64,000 nt of DNA from Selenomonas sp. oral taxon 126 (GTDB lineage Bacteria; Bacillota; Negativicutes; Selenomonadales; Selenomonadaceae). The position numbers and the translations under genes are program-made. Positions 1 through 7,277 of this stretch are shown here, one piece after another. Below the pieces are notes generated by a model. It was not told the DNA's origin. It searched no databases and was given only the letters and a program-made list of their open reading frames with translations. The first letter of the stretch is position 1. The number at the start of each line of letters is the position of its first letter. Where the stretch lies: NCBI RefSeq assembly GCF_001683335.1, contig NZ_CP016201.1, positions 806,488 through 870,487 on the forward strand, in the 5' to 3' direction.

Positions 1-111
1 TGCCTGCTCCAGCGTTCTCCCCTCCGTGAAACACCCCTCAATATCAGGAATGGTCACAGTGTAGCCGCCCTCTTCGGCAGTCTCGAACACCGCAGGATAA
101 TAATGCTTCAT
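1..111 (-). CDS. hicB: HicB-family antitoxin, N-terminal part (runs off the window)
   Basis: The reverse strand from 111 reads MKHYYPAVFETAEEGGYTVT and continues with P-D-I-E-G-C-F-T-E-G, the typical beta-strand start of HicB antitoxins, which neutralise HicA mRNA interferases and repress their own operon. A purine-rich AGGTGAG lies a few bases upstream of the ATG. It directly follows the disrupted hicA, in the usual hicA-hicB order. Only 37 codons are in the window, so the DNA-binding C-terminus is not seen. Since the partner toxin is broken, the antitoxin may have lost its target. Confidence 0.8.
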   Translation of the reverse strand, partial: MKHYYPAVFETAEEGGYTVTIPDIEGCFTEGRTLEQA

Positions 112-129
112 TGCCGCTCACCTCCACCG

Positions 130-487
130 TTATATCAGACCCGCTTGTTTCAAAATCTTAGGAATCGCTGATAAAATGAAGTCCGTCAGATTGGCGCAGA
201 TTTTTTCGTCCGAACTAGGAGGCAAACCGGACGCATAGCAGAGGCTATGTGGAGGATTTGCCGACGAAGTGCGGGCAAAAAAGATGCGTTAAGATGGCGG
301 TGCTGAATTTATCAGTGCTTCCCTTATGTTCTAAGCCCTTTCCCAATGTACCGGTATGAATTGGAACAACCGTCGTTTTTCTTGTCAGCGGATTCCACAT
401 CTTTTGATGAGAGCCGGAACTTGATGCAGCTTTGTGAAAACCATTTTTCTCCAACAGGCGTATCATCTGCCTCGGCGTCATCGGCAT
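130..487 (-). pseudogene. hicA: HicA mRNA interferase toxin, interrupted by a MITE-like insertion
   Basis: HicA is a small double-stranded-RNA-binding-fold ribonuclease. Reading from the ATG at 487 (preceded by GGGAGG), about 54 residues look normal: M-P-M-T-P-R-Q-M-I at the start, the catalytic-histidine context S-S-G-S-H-Q, then V-V-P-I-H-T-G-T-L-G-K-G-L-E. The frame then runs into the repeat element at 161-323 and stops at 245. On the far side of the element, 132-160 encodes K-I-L-K-Q-A-G-L-I-stop, the standard HicA C-terminus. Removing the element and one copy of the short target duplication restores a continuous gene. The toxin is therefore probably inactive or altered, since a chimeric 80-residue protein would be made. 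Confidence 0.85.
161..323 (+). mobile_element. MITE-like element, copy A (full), inside hicA
   Basis: A non-coding unit of about 163 bp. Its left end is GGAATCGCTGATAAAAT and its right end ATTTATCAGTGCTTCCC, imperfect inverted repeats of each other. It is flanked by TTA (or CTTA) on both sides, as expected of a target duplication. The interior contains a small hairpin (CATAGC...GCTATG) and no open reading frame of note. The same unit recurs at 17520, 34981, 42272 and 43733. It needs a transposase supplied elsewhere; none is in the window. Confidence 0.85.
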
Positions 488-618
488 CCCAACCGCCTCC
501 CTCGTCTCAAATTATAAAGACTTCCAACGTCAGCGTCAACGGTTTTTCATCTCCATGCGAAAAAGTGCTTGCGGTAATATGGGAAACAAAAAAACAGCCC
601 GGCGCGGCCAAGACGACG

Positions 619-783
619 ATGGCAGACCTCTTCACAGGCGTGCATGCGGGCAATATCATCTTCATCAGCGGCGATGCCTACCGCCCGTTTCACCCGCACA
701 TGGCGGAACTCCGCGTGCACTTCGGCGATGATGCCGTCCTCCACACGCAGGAATTCGCGGGCAGGATGACCGAGGCACTCTGA
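619..783 (+). other. unidentified ORF fragment between two repeat copies
   Basis: The stretch between hicA and the reversed repeat at 782-908 holds an open frame from ATG 619 to TGA 783 (54 codons), open further upstream into sequence antisense to hicA. I do not recognise the product. The C-terminal half has ordinary amino-acid content (G-N-I-I-F-I-S-G-D-A-Y-R-P-F). No convincing ribosome binding site precedes it, and its stop codon lies where the truncated repeat begins, so it is more likely the remnant of a longer gene than a functional one. The rest of 488-995 holds only this remnant and the repeat. Confidence 0.25.
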
Positions 784-908
784 CGCATCTTTTTTGCCCG
801 CACAACGCCTGCAAATCCTCCACAGAGCACCACTCTGCGTCCGGTTTGCCTCCTCGTTCGGACGAAAAAATCTACGCCAATCTGAGGGTCTATTTTATCA
901 GTGATTCC
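782..908 (-). mobile_element. MITE-like element, copy B (right end missing)
   Basis: Read on the minus strand from 908, the sequence starts GGAATCACTGATAAAATAG and follows the family consensus to about 782, where the last 30 or so bases of the right end are absent. Its internal hairpin is CAGAG-loop-CTCTG where other copies have CATAGC-loop-GCTATG, so both arms changed together. It lies just upstream of the AICAR transformylase gene. Confidence 0.75.
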
Positions 909-995
909 TATATCCGCACATTGGTTGAAAATCTCCCCGCGCGCCGCTATAATAAAGGCAGAACATCACGCTGCGAGAGAAAAGGAGCGCTCACA

Positions 996-2168
996 ATGAA
1001 CGAAATCGCACTCAAATACGGCTGCAACCCGAACCAGACGCCTGCACGCGTCTATGCGGACGGGGGGCTGCCCTTCACCGTGCTGAACGGACGCCCCGGC
1101 TACATCAACCTGCTCGACGCGCTGAACAGCTGGCAGCTCGTACGCGAATTGCGCGAGATGTCGGGACTGCCCGCCGCCGCCTCGTTCAAGCACGTCAGCC
1201 CTGCGGGCGCGGCGCTGGGGCTCCCGCTCACGGATACACTGGCGCGTGCCGTCGCTGCCGAGGGAAAGGGGCTCTCGCCCGTCGCGTGTGCCTATGTGCG
1301 GGCGCGCGGCGCGGATCGCATGAGCTCCTACGGCGACTTTGCCGCCGTCTCGGACATCTGCGACGAGAGCCTTGCCGAGTTCCTGCGCGGCGAGGTCTCC
1401 GACGGCATCATCGCGCCGGGGTACACGGAGAAGGCGCTTGAGATTCTGAAATCCAAGCGCAAGGGCAGCTATCTCATCCTCCAAATGGACGAGAGCTATG
1501 CGCCGCCCGCGCTCGAGCGCAAGGATGTGTACGGCGTCACCTTCGAGCAGCAGCGCAACGACGTGCGCATCACGGAGGACTGCCTCGCGGATCGCCCGAC
1601 GGCGAACAAGGACATCCCCGAGGCTGCGCGCCGCGACCTCCTGCTCGCCCTCATCACACTCAAATACACCCAGTCCAACTCTGTCTGCTACGCCGTGGAC
1701 GGACAGGCGATCGGCGTCGGCGCGGGACAGCAGTCGCGCGTCCACTGCACACGCCTGGCGGGCAATAAGGCGGACATCTGGCAGCTGCGCCAAAGCCCGC
1801 AGGTGCTCGCCCTCCCGTTCCGCGACGATATTCGCCGTCCTGACCGCGACAACGCCATCGACGTCTATACGGCGGGCGATGAGGAGGACTATGCTCTCCT
1901 CGCGAGTGACTGGCAGCGCCTCTTTACGGAGAAGCCCGCGCCCTTCACGCGCGCGGAAAAGCGCGCCTACCTCAGCAATATCAAGGGCGTCGCCCTCGGC
2001 TCGGATGCCTTCTTCCCGTTTGGCGACAATGTGGAGCGCGCGCATATGAGCGGCGTCTCCTACATCGCGCAGAGCGGCGGCTCGATCCGCGACGACAATG
2101 TGATCGAGACGTGCGACAAATACGGCATCGCAATGGCAATGACCCACATCCGCCTGTTCCACCACTGA
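996..2168 (+). CDS. stand-alone AICAR transformylase (PurH C-terminal-type domain)
   Basis: It should transfer a formyl group from 10-formyl-tetrahydrofolate to AICAR, giving FAICAR, the penultimate step of IMP synthesis in the cytoplasm. The 390-residue protein carries the transformylase signature F-K-H-V-S-P-A-G-A-A at residues 64-73 (catalytic Lys-His pair) and the C-terminal F-P-F-G-D-N-V-E-R-A plus Q-S-G-G-S-I-R-D-D blocks typical of the family. The N-terminal IMP cyclohydrolase domain of bifunctional PurH is missing, so a separate cyclohydrolase must exist. The start at 996 was chosen for AAAGGAG nine bases upstream; the frame is open to 846 but that part lies in the repeat. It ends before a strong terminator. 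Confidence 0.88.
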   Translation: MNEIALKYGCNPNQTPARVYADGGLPFTVLNGRPGYINLLDALNSWQLVRELREMSGLPAAASFKHVSPAGAALGLPLTDTLARAVAAEGKGLSPVACAYVRARGADRMSSYGDFAAVSDICDESLAEFLRGEVSDGIIAPGYTEKALEILKSKRKGSYLILQMDESYAPPALERKDVYGVTFEQQRNDVRITEDCLADRPTANKDIPEAARRDLLLALITLKYTQSNSVCYAVDGQAIGVGAGQQSRVHCTRLAGNKADIWQLRQSPQVLALPFRDDIRRPDRDNAIDVYTAGDEEDYALLASDWQRLFTEKPAPFTRAEKRAYLSNIKGVALGSDAFFPFGDNVERAHMSGVSYIAQSGGSIRDDNVIETCDKYGIAMAMTHIRLFHH

Positions 2169-2204
2169 GCGGTTGTGTGGCGTTCACACAGCTAGAAATA
2201 CAAG

Positions 2205-2246
2205 GCTGCTGCACGAAGTCAAAACGCTTCGTGCAACAGCTTTTTT
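2205..2246 (+). terminator. rho-independent terminator after the AICAR transformylase gene
   Basis: A 14-bp stem (GCTGCTGCACGAAG pairing with CTTCGTGCAACAGC, one mismatch) is followed by six T. The stem belongs to a repeated hairpin family (see 7007, 39182 and 41459). Confidence 0.85.
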
Positions 2247-2274
2247 CGATTAAGAAATCACTGATAAATTCTTC

Positions 2275-2340
2275 TTGCAATCATTATCTAAATTATGGTA
2301 TGATTCACTTATTTGATGAGAGAACGATTATCATTCGTTA
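2275..2340 (+). promoter_or_regulatory. promoter with Fur-like operator for the TonB receptor gene
   Basis: TTGCAA (2275-2280) and TATGAT (2299-2304) are 18 bp apart. About 20 bp downstream of the -10, 2324-2340 is AACGA-N7-TCGTT containing GATTATCATT, close to one half of the Fur box. This suggests metal-dependent repression. The assignment to Fur rather than another metalloregulator is a guess. Confidence 0.5.
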
Positions 2341-2375
2341 GATATTTCTATAACTGCAACACAGGAGGCACCTGC

Positions 2376-4451
2376 ATGACCCGCAAGAAGAATCGCTGTC
2401 CGCTCCCCATCCTCGGCATCACGCTGGGCGCCATGCTCAGCGGGGCGTCGGTCTGCGCGGCGGAGGCAGCTCCCGCAACAACCGATGATGAGGAGATGCA
2501 GACGTTCACCCTCGATGAGATCGTGGTGACGGGCTATCGCACGTCGGCGCCGCTCGCCCTCGTCACCGACCCGCAGCAACCGCGTCTGCCCATCCCCGCC
2601 GCCGACGGCGCGGGCTATCTGAAGTCCATCCCCGGCTTCTCCGTCGTGCGCAAGGGCGGAGTCGGCGGCGATCCGATGATGCGCGGCATGGGCGGCTCAC
2701 GGCTCGTGATGGATATGAACGGCGGCGGGATGATGGGCGGCTGTCCGAACCGCATGGACCCGACGTCGACCTATGCGTTCCCCGAGACGTTCAGCAGCAT
2801 CACGGTGAACAAGGGACCGCAGAGCGTCCGCTACGGCGCGAGCGTGGCGGGCAGCGTCATCTTTGCGCGCGATACGCAACGGTTCGAGCGTCCCGAGGTG
2901 CGCGGCACGGTCTCCGTCCTCGGCGCATCGAACCATCGCATCGACGAGCTGGTCGATGTCGCGGCGGGCGACCGCGCGGGCTACGCGCGTTTCATCCAGA
3001 CGCGCAGCTATGCCCGCGACTACGCGGACGGCGACGGCAGACGCATCCACTCGGGCTACGGACGGCACAGTCTCTCGGGGATCGTCGGCATCACGCCCGA
3101 CCCCGACACCCTCTTCGAGCTGTCCTACGACCGTAGCCGCGGCTGGGCAAAATACGCGCACGGCATGATGGACGGCGCGCAGTTCGACCGCGACAGCTAC
3201 GCGGCGAAGTTCGAGCGGGCGCATCTCTCGCCCGTCGTGGAAAAGCTGACAATGCAGTTCAACCACGACACGATTGATCACGTGATGGACAACTACACTC
3301 TGCGTCCCGGCGGCATGATGGGCACGGATGTCAAGCGCGTGCAGTACGACGTCCGCGCGGTCGCCGATCTGCGCTTCTCGCCCCGGAGTACAGGCGCGGT
3401 CGGCATTGATCTGCGCCACGACGCGCACTATTTCGCCGAGGCGCACCAACGGCTGAAGGGCGCGTTCGGGAATGACATGGACATCGAGAATCTCGGCATT
3501 TTCATCGAGTACAACCGCGATCTCAGCGCGTACAGCAGTCTGCTCACGGGGCTGCGCTGGGACAAAATGGAGACGGACTACCATAACGCCCGTTTCCGCA
3601 ATCCGAGGGGGATGCTCACGCGCGACCTCGTCCCCGGCAGCGCCGTCGATCATGCGGTGAGCGGATTCGTGCGCTACGAGCAGACGGCAAAGACGAAGCC
3701 GCTGACGTTCTACGTCGGACTGGGGCACGCGGAGCGCCCCGCCGACTACTGGGAGGCGTACCACACATGGGCGGCGTACAGCAACCACCGCATGGGGATG
3801 AGTGCCGATCCCGCCGCAACGCGTCCGCGCAGGGAGAAGAATACGCAGCTCGATCTCGGCTGGATCTATGAGGACGCGCGGACGCGCGCAAATCTCTCGC
3901 TCTACTACGCGCAGGTCGATGACTTCATCCTGCGCCTGCCCGCGCTCGGCGGGAACCGCACGCCATACGGCAATGTGGACGCGCGGCTCTACGGGCTGGA
4001 GGCGGAGATGACGCGCACTGTCTCCCCGCACTGGACGCTCGGCGCATCGCTCGCCTACACGCGCGGCGACGACCGCACGAACCGCGCCGCCCTCCCGCAG
4101 ATCGCGCCGCTTGAGGCGAATCTGACGGCGAAGTACAGTCTCAAAAAGGTGGAGGCAAACGCCGTCTGGCGTCTCGTCAGTCATCAGAACCGCTATCACA
4201 GTGGCTACGGCAGCGTCACGGGCACGGACTACGGCCCGACGGGCGGGTTCGGCGTCCTCTCACTCAGCCTCGCCTACCGTCCGGACGAGAACGTCACCCT
4301 CTCCCTCGGCGTGGACAATGTGTGCAACAAGACGTACGCCGAGTTCGTCAACTACAGCGCGGCACCGATTGCGGCGCTCGGCATCGCGGGCGGCGGCCAC
4401 ATCACGGAGCCGGGGCGCACGCTCTGGCTCAAGACCACCTGCCGCTTTTGA
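2376..4451 (+). CDS. TonB-dependent outer-membrane receptor, OprC/NosA-like (copper)
   Basis: A 691-residue TonB-dependent receptor. It has a signal peptide (basic M-T-R-K-K start, hydrophobic core, C-A-A-E end), a TonB-box-like segment L-D-E-I-V-V-T-G, a plug domain and a beta-barrel ending in an aromatic residue (...T-T-C-R-F). The plug reads L-K-S-I-P-G-F-S-V-V-R-K-G-G, then G-D-P-M-M-R-G-M-G-G-S-R and a Met/Gly/Cys-rich stretch G-G-G-M-M-G-G-C-P-N-R-M-D-P. This is the arrangement of OprC/NosA copper receptors, where the Met- and Cys-bearing loop binds copper. The start at 2376 follows ACAGGAGG; the upstream ATG at 2313 lies in the leader. No partner transporter is adjacent. Confidence 0.82.
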   Translation: MTRKKNRCPLPILGITLGAMLSGASVCAAEAAPATTDDEEMQTFTLDEIVVTGYRTSAPLALVTDPQQPRLPIPAADGAGYLKSIPGFSVVRKGGVGGDPMMRGMGGSRLVMDMNGGGMMGGCPNRMDPTSTYAFPETFSSITVNKGPQSVRYGASVAGSVIFARDTQRFERPEVRGTVSVLGASNHRIDELVDVAAGDRAGYARFIQTRSYARDYADGDGRRIHSGYGRHSLSGIVGITPDPDTLFELSYDRSRGWAKYAHGMMDGAQFDRDSYAAKFERAHLSPVVEKLTMQFNHDTIDHVMDNYTLRPGGMMGTDVKRVQYDVRAVADLRFSPRSTGAVGIDLRHDAHYFAEAHQRLKGAFGNDMDIENLGIFIEYNRDLSAYSSLLTGLRWDKMETDYHNARFRNPRGMLTRDLVPGSAVDHAVSGFVRYEQTAKTKPLTFYVGLGHAERPADYWEAYHTWAAYSNHRMGMSADPAATRPRREKNTQLDLGWIYEDARTRANLSLYYAQVDDFILRLPALGGNRTPYGNVDARLYGLEAEMTRTVSPHWTLGASLAYTRGDDRTNRAALPQIAPLEANLTAKYSLKKVEANAVWRLVSHQNRYHSGYGSVTGTDYGPTGGFGVLSLSLAYRPDENVTLSLGVDNVCNKTYAEFVNYSAAPIAALGIAGGGHITEPGRTLWLKTTCRF

Positions 4452-4557
4452 GACAGGGCGCAGCGCACGACGGCTTTTTTGCTTCCCCTTTTCGCGCCTC
4501 TATGCTATAATAAATTATTATTGGAGTGACGCGCACAGAACGGGGAGGTGATTGGTC

Positions 4558-4989
4558 GTGATCGAAGCGGCCAAGACATTCGAGGAATATATTAAGAAGG
4601 AAAATATCACGGGCTTCCAGATCCGTGAGGCGGGCGACGACCGCAATACGACGATCTTTGAGAGCGAGATTGAGGTCGAGGGGCGGCGGCTTCCCATTGT
4701 TGTCATCATCGACTCCACTGCGTACGCGACCATCCGCATCCGTCTCGCGCAGAATGCGGTCGACGACACGAACGCGATGCTGCTCACGGGTTGGCTCATG
4801 CGTCAGAATCAGGACAGCCGCCTCGTGAAGTTCTACCTCACCTCCGACACCGCCATCCTCGCCGACGTCGTCGTCCCGCACAATCCCGAGGCGTTCGACC
4901 CCGAGGTCATGGTGAGCGTCCTGCGCGTCTTCATTCGCGACATCACGAAGCTCATGCCGGATCTCGCCATGCTCCTGCCCGAGGAGTAA
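4558..4989 (+). CDS. YbjN-like small cytoplasmic protein
   Basis: About 143 residues, acidic, with no signal peptide or membrane segment. It has alternating strands and a long C-terminal helix, resembling the YbjN/type III chaperone-like fold (F-E-E-Y-I near the start, then a strand-rich core and F-D-P-E-V...V-L-R-V-F at the end). The frame opens with TTG 4552, but GTG 4558 sits a proper seven bases from GGGAGG and is preferred. A TATAAT lies about 45 bp upstream and a terminator follows at 5019. The molecular role is unknown; the family call is by eye. Confidence 0.5.
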   Translation: MIEAAKTFEEYIKKENITGFQIREAGDDRNTTIFESEIEVEGRRLPIVVIIDSTAYATIRIRLAQNAVDDTNAMLLTGWLMRQNQDSRLVKFYLTSDTAILADVVVPHNPEAFDPEVMVSVLRVFIRDITKLMPDLAMLLPEE

Positions 4990-5018
4990 GGCATTTCGAC
5001 ACATTGTCTGCATCCATG

Positions 5019-5057
5019 CCCCTGCTTTGGACGTTTCCAAGGCAGGGGTATTTTTAT
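5019..5057 (+). terminator. rho-independent terminator
   Basis: CCCCTGCTTTGGA pairs with TCCAAGGCAGGGG across a short loop, with one internal bulge, followed by a T-rich run. It closes the YbjN-like gene and separates it from the macrodomain operon. Confidence 0.8.
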
Positions 5058-5075
5058 ATTTTTTATTGTATCTAT

Positions 5076-5104
5076 TGATATTCTTTTTTCTGCATGATAT
5101 ACTT
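5076..5104 (+). promoter_or_regulatory. promoter of the macrodomain-sirtuin operon
   Basis: TTGATA (5076-5081) and TATACT (5099-5104) are spaced 17 bp, 62 bp before the macrodomain start codon. No operator is evident. Confidence 0.6.
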
Positions 5105-5166
5105 CATATGTAATCGGTATAATTACAGAACGTTCTATGAACCTTTGAACCAAAGCAGGTGTCCCC

Positions 5167-5949
5167 ATGTCCCTATCTCTCATTCAAAAACTGAACGAAA
5201 TGCTCCTTTCCGAGCAACCTGCGTACCGCGCACAGGCGACGCAGATAGAGAAGACGGAAAAGGCGCAGCGCGGTCTCCTGCGTGCGCTGATGAATGTCCG
5301 TCCGCCGCGCCCGCTCTCGGCGGAGTTCCTGCGATTGCAGGACGAACTGCTCTCGGCGGAGCGGGAGGAGCGCGGCGTGATGGATGTGATGACGCTCCCC
5401 GCCGTGCCCTCCGACCCGCGCATTGTGCTCTGGCAGGGAGACATCACGCGCCTTCGGGCGGATGCGATTGTGAATGCGGCGAACTCCGCGCTGCTCGGCT
5501 GCTTTATTCCGTGTCATCGTTGTATTGACAACGCAATTCACTCTGCGGCAGGCTTGCAGCTGCGCGCGGAATGCGCGGCGCTCATGGAAGGGCAGGGACA
5601 CCCTGAGGAGACAGGCACGGCGAAGCTCACGGCGGGCTATAACCTCCCCGCGCGTCACGTTCTCCACACGGTCGGCCCCATTGTCGCGGGCGCACTCACG
5701 GAGGAGGATCGGGCGCTGCTCGCCTCCTGCTACCGCTCCTGCCTCTCCCTTGCGGCGGCGCACGAGCTGAGCTCCATCGCATTCTGCTGCATCTCCACAG
5801 GCGAGTTCCACTTCCCGAATGCGGCGGCGGCGGAGATCGCCGTGCGCGAGGTGCGCGCATTCCTGCGCGAAAACAATACCATCAAGCGCGTCGTCTTCAA
5901 CGTGTTTAAGGACGAGGATCGCGCGATCTACGAAAGACTGCTGACATGA
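5167..5949 (+). CDS. zinc-type macrodomain protein-ADP-ribose hydrolase
   Basis: A 260-residue protein. Residues about 1-75 form a helical extension; the macrodomain follows with I-V-L-W-Q-G-D-I-T-R-L, D-A-I-V-N-A-A-N-S-A-L-L-G-C and the insert C-H-R-C-I-D-N-A-I-H. The cysteines and histidine around that insert match the zinc-binding site of the S. aureus/S. pyogenes SirTM-linked macrodomains, which remove mono-ADP-ribose from protein. Its stop overlaps the sirtuin start (ATGA), so the two are translationally coupled, and the pairing itself supports the function: the sirtuin writes, this enzyme erases. Confidence 0.85.
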   Translation: MSLSLIQKLNEMLLSEQPAYRAQATQIEKTEKAQRGLLRALMNVRPPRPLSAEFLRLQDELLSAEREERGVMDVMTLPAVPSDPRIVLWQGDITRLRADAIVNAANSALLGCFIPCHRCIDNAIHSAAGLQLRAECAALMEGQGHPEETGTAKLTAGYNLPARHVLHTVGPIVAGALTEEDRALLASCYRSCLSLAAAHELSSIAFCCISTGEFHFPNAAAAEIAVREVRAFLRENNTIKRVVFNVFKDEDRAIYERLLT

Positions 5950-6836
5950 ACGAATCCATTGCAAAACTAAAAAACGCCCTCGCCTCTGCCGACTGCATTC
6001 TGATCGGCGCGGGGGCGGGGCTGTCTGCGGCGGCGGGATATGATTATACGGGCGCGCGTTTCCTGAAGTATTTCTCGGATTTTCACGCACGCTTTGGCAT
6101 TGAGGACATCTATACGGGCGGCTTCTACCCGTTCCCGACGCGCGAGAGCTTCTGGGCGTGGTGGAGCAGGAGCATCTACATCAACCGCTATGCGCCGCTG
6201 CCGGGCGATGTGTACGCCGATCTTCTGCATCTGGTCGCGGGACGGGACTACTTCGTGCTGACGACGAACGTCGATCACGCCTTTCAGCGCGCGGGCTTTG
6301 ACAAGGCACGCCTCTTCTATACGCAGGGGGATTTTGGCCTCTTTCAGAGCAGTCGCCCGCACGGGGCTTCTGCGGGAAAGACCTACGACAACGAGGAAAT
6401 GGTGCGCGCCATGCTCACGGCGCAGGGGTTCACATTCGATGAGGATGGAACGCTGCTTCTGCCGACGGACGGCGCGCCCGTGATGGAGATCCCTACGGCG
6501 CTCATCCCGTACTGTCCCGACGACGGCGCGGAGATGACGACGAATCTGCGCGCGGACGCGAGCTTTGTCGAGGATGCGGGCTGGCACGCAGCTGCCGCGC
6601 GCTATAAGGACTACCTCGCACATACGGAGGGGAAGCGGACGCTCCTCTTCGAGCTCGGCGTCGGGATGAATACGCCCGGCATCATCAAGTACCCGTTCTG
6701 GCGCATGACCGCATCGCGCACGGATGTCACGCTCGCAAGCGTAAGCCTCGGGACGGCATTCGTGCCCGACGAGATTGCCGCGCAGAGCATCGTGATCGAC
6801 GGGGATATCGCGGAGGTACTGCGGTTGATGGCATAG
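5946..6836 (+). CDS. SirTM-class sirtuin (protein ADP-ribosyltransferase type)
   Basis: A 296-residue sirtuin of the macrodomain-linked class. Seen: the NAD-binding G-A-G-A-G-L-S-A-A-A-G near residue 22, T-T-N-V-D-H-A-F-Q near residue 104 and Y-T-Q-G-D-F-G near residue 124. In SirTM proteins the Asn and Gln of these last two motifs replace the deacetylase histidine machinery and support ADP-ribosylation. The usual zinc-ribbon cysteines are mostly gone: the region reads P-Y-C-P-D-D-G-A-E-M and R-A-D-A-S-F instead of C-x-x-C and R-C-D. Extended SirTM operons carry a GcvH-L carrier and a lipoate ligase; neither is adjacent here. Confidence 0.82.
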   Translation: MNESIAKLKNALASADCILIGAGAGLSAAAGYDYTGARFLKYFSDFHARFGIEDIYTGGFYPFPTRESFWAWWSRSIYINRYAPLPGDVYADLLHLVAGRDYFVLTTNVDHAFQRAGFDKARLFYTQGDFGLFQSSRPHGASAGKTYDNEEMVRAMLTAQGFTFDEDGTLLLPTDGAPVMEIPTALIPYCPDDGAEMTTNLRADASFVEDAGWHAAAARYKDYLAHTEGKRTLLFELGVGMNTPGIIKYPFWRMTASRTDVTLASVSLGTAFVPDEIAAQSIVIDGDIAEVLRLMA

Positions 6837-7046
6837 GGGCTGTTGCATGAGCGCCCCTTTCGGCTCACTGCGTTCGCCACTTCCCCCGCTCTGGCGGGGG
6901 AAGCTAATATGCCATAACGAAAAGCCTCCCCCGTGCGACACGGGGGAGGGGGACCGCAAAGCGGTGGTAGGGGCGCCTTGAGCGCTAACACGAACAGGGG
7001 CTGTTGTACGGAGTCAAAACAACTTCGTGCAACAGCCCCGTTGTGG
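6837..7046. repeat. intergenic mosaic of GC-rich palindromes
   Basis: No gene is seen here. The stretch holds CCCCCGC-loop-GCGGGGG and CCTCCCCCGTG-loop-CACGGGGGAGG palindromes and a strong hairpin at 7007-7039 (GGGGCTGTTGTACG...TCGTGCAACAGCCCC). Related pieces occur at 21840, 24480, 29783 and 59150, so this is dispersed intergenic repeat material. The 7007 hairpin could also end transcription of the sirtuin operon. Confidence 0.6.
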
Positions 7047-7051
7047 TACTG

Positions 7052-7207
7052 TTGTGCTACGTACGTTCTTATGGTATATTCACGATAAGCACTGCTACGG
7101 TAGCGGCAATCTCGCCCCCGAGAGGGGGATTTTTTATGCTTCAAAACGAAATATTTTTTCTCCACTATCCTAATAAAAATATTTACAGAAAGCTTTATGA
7201 AATATAA
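7052..7207 (+). ncRNA. type I toxin-like leader with a 23-codon ORF (possible decayed cassette)
   Basis: TTGTGC (7052-7057) and TATATT (7075-7080), 17 bp apart, precede a leader CACTGCTACGGTAG...ATCTCGCCCCCGAGAGGGGG that closely matches the leader of the toxin gene at 33917-33985. The CCCCC/GGGGG hairpin would hide the ribosome binding site. The ORF that follows (ATG 7136 to stop 7207) encodes 23 residues starting M-L-Q-N-E-I-F-F-L, without the long hydrophobic stretch of the intact toxins. It is either a degenerate copy or a leader captured upstream of nagB. Confidence 0.4.
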
Positions 7208-7236
7208 TTGCATTTATTGTTGTGTTGTGTTATATT
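7208..7236 (+). promoter_or_regulatory. promoter of nagBA
   Basis: TTGCAT (7208-7213) and TATATT (7231-7236) with a 17-bp spacer, 42 bp before the nagB ATG. The short T/G repeats in the spacer (TTGTTGTGTTGTG) could form a regulator site, but no clear operator is seen. Confidence 0.6.
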
Positions 7237-7277
7237 GTAGGAGATTTCAGAACAGATACACAGAGAGGAGTATCGCG

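Noticed and set aside
346..618. N-terminal extension of the unidentified ORF ending at 783
   Set aside because: The first 60 codons are antisense to hicA and read as Ser-rich nonsense; only the part after hicA was kept, at low confidence.
966..4199. Long minus-strand frames of 399 and 500 codons antisense to the AICAR transformylase and copper-receptor genes
   Set aside because: Arg/Ala/Val-rich shadow frames without ribosome binding sites or motifs; the plus-strand genes are recognised families.
6611..7213. 200-codon minus-strand frame across the sirtuin end and intergenic repeats
   Set aside because: It crosses repeat palindromes and the antisense of the sirtuin gene, and lacks a start signal.
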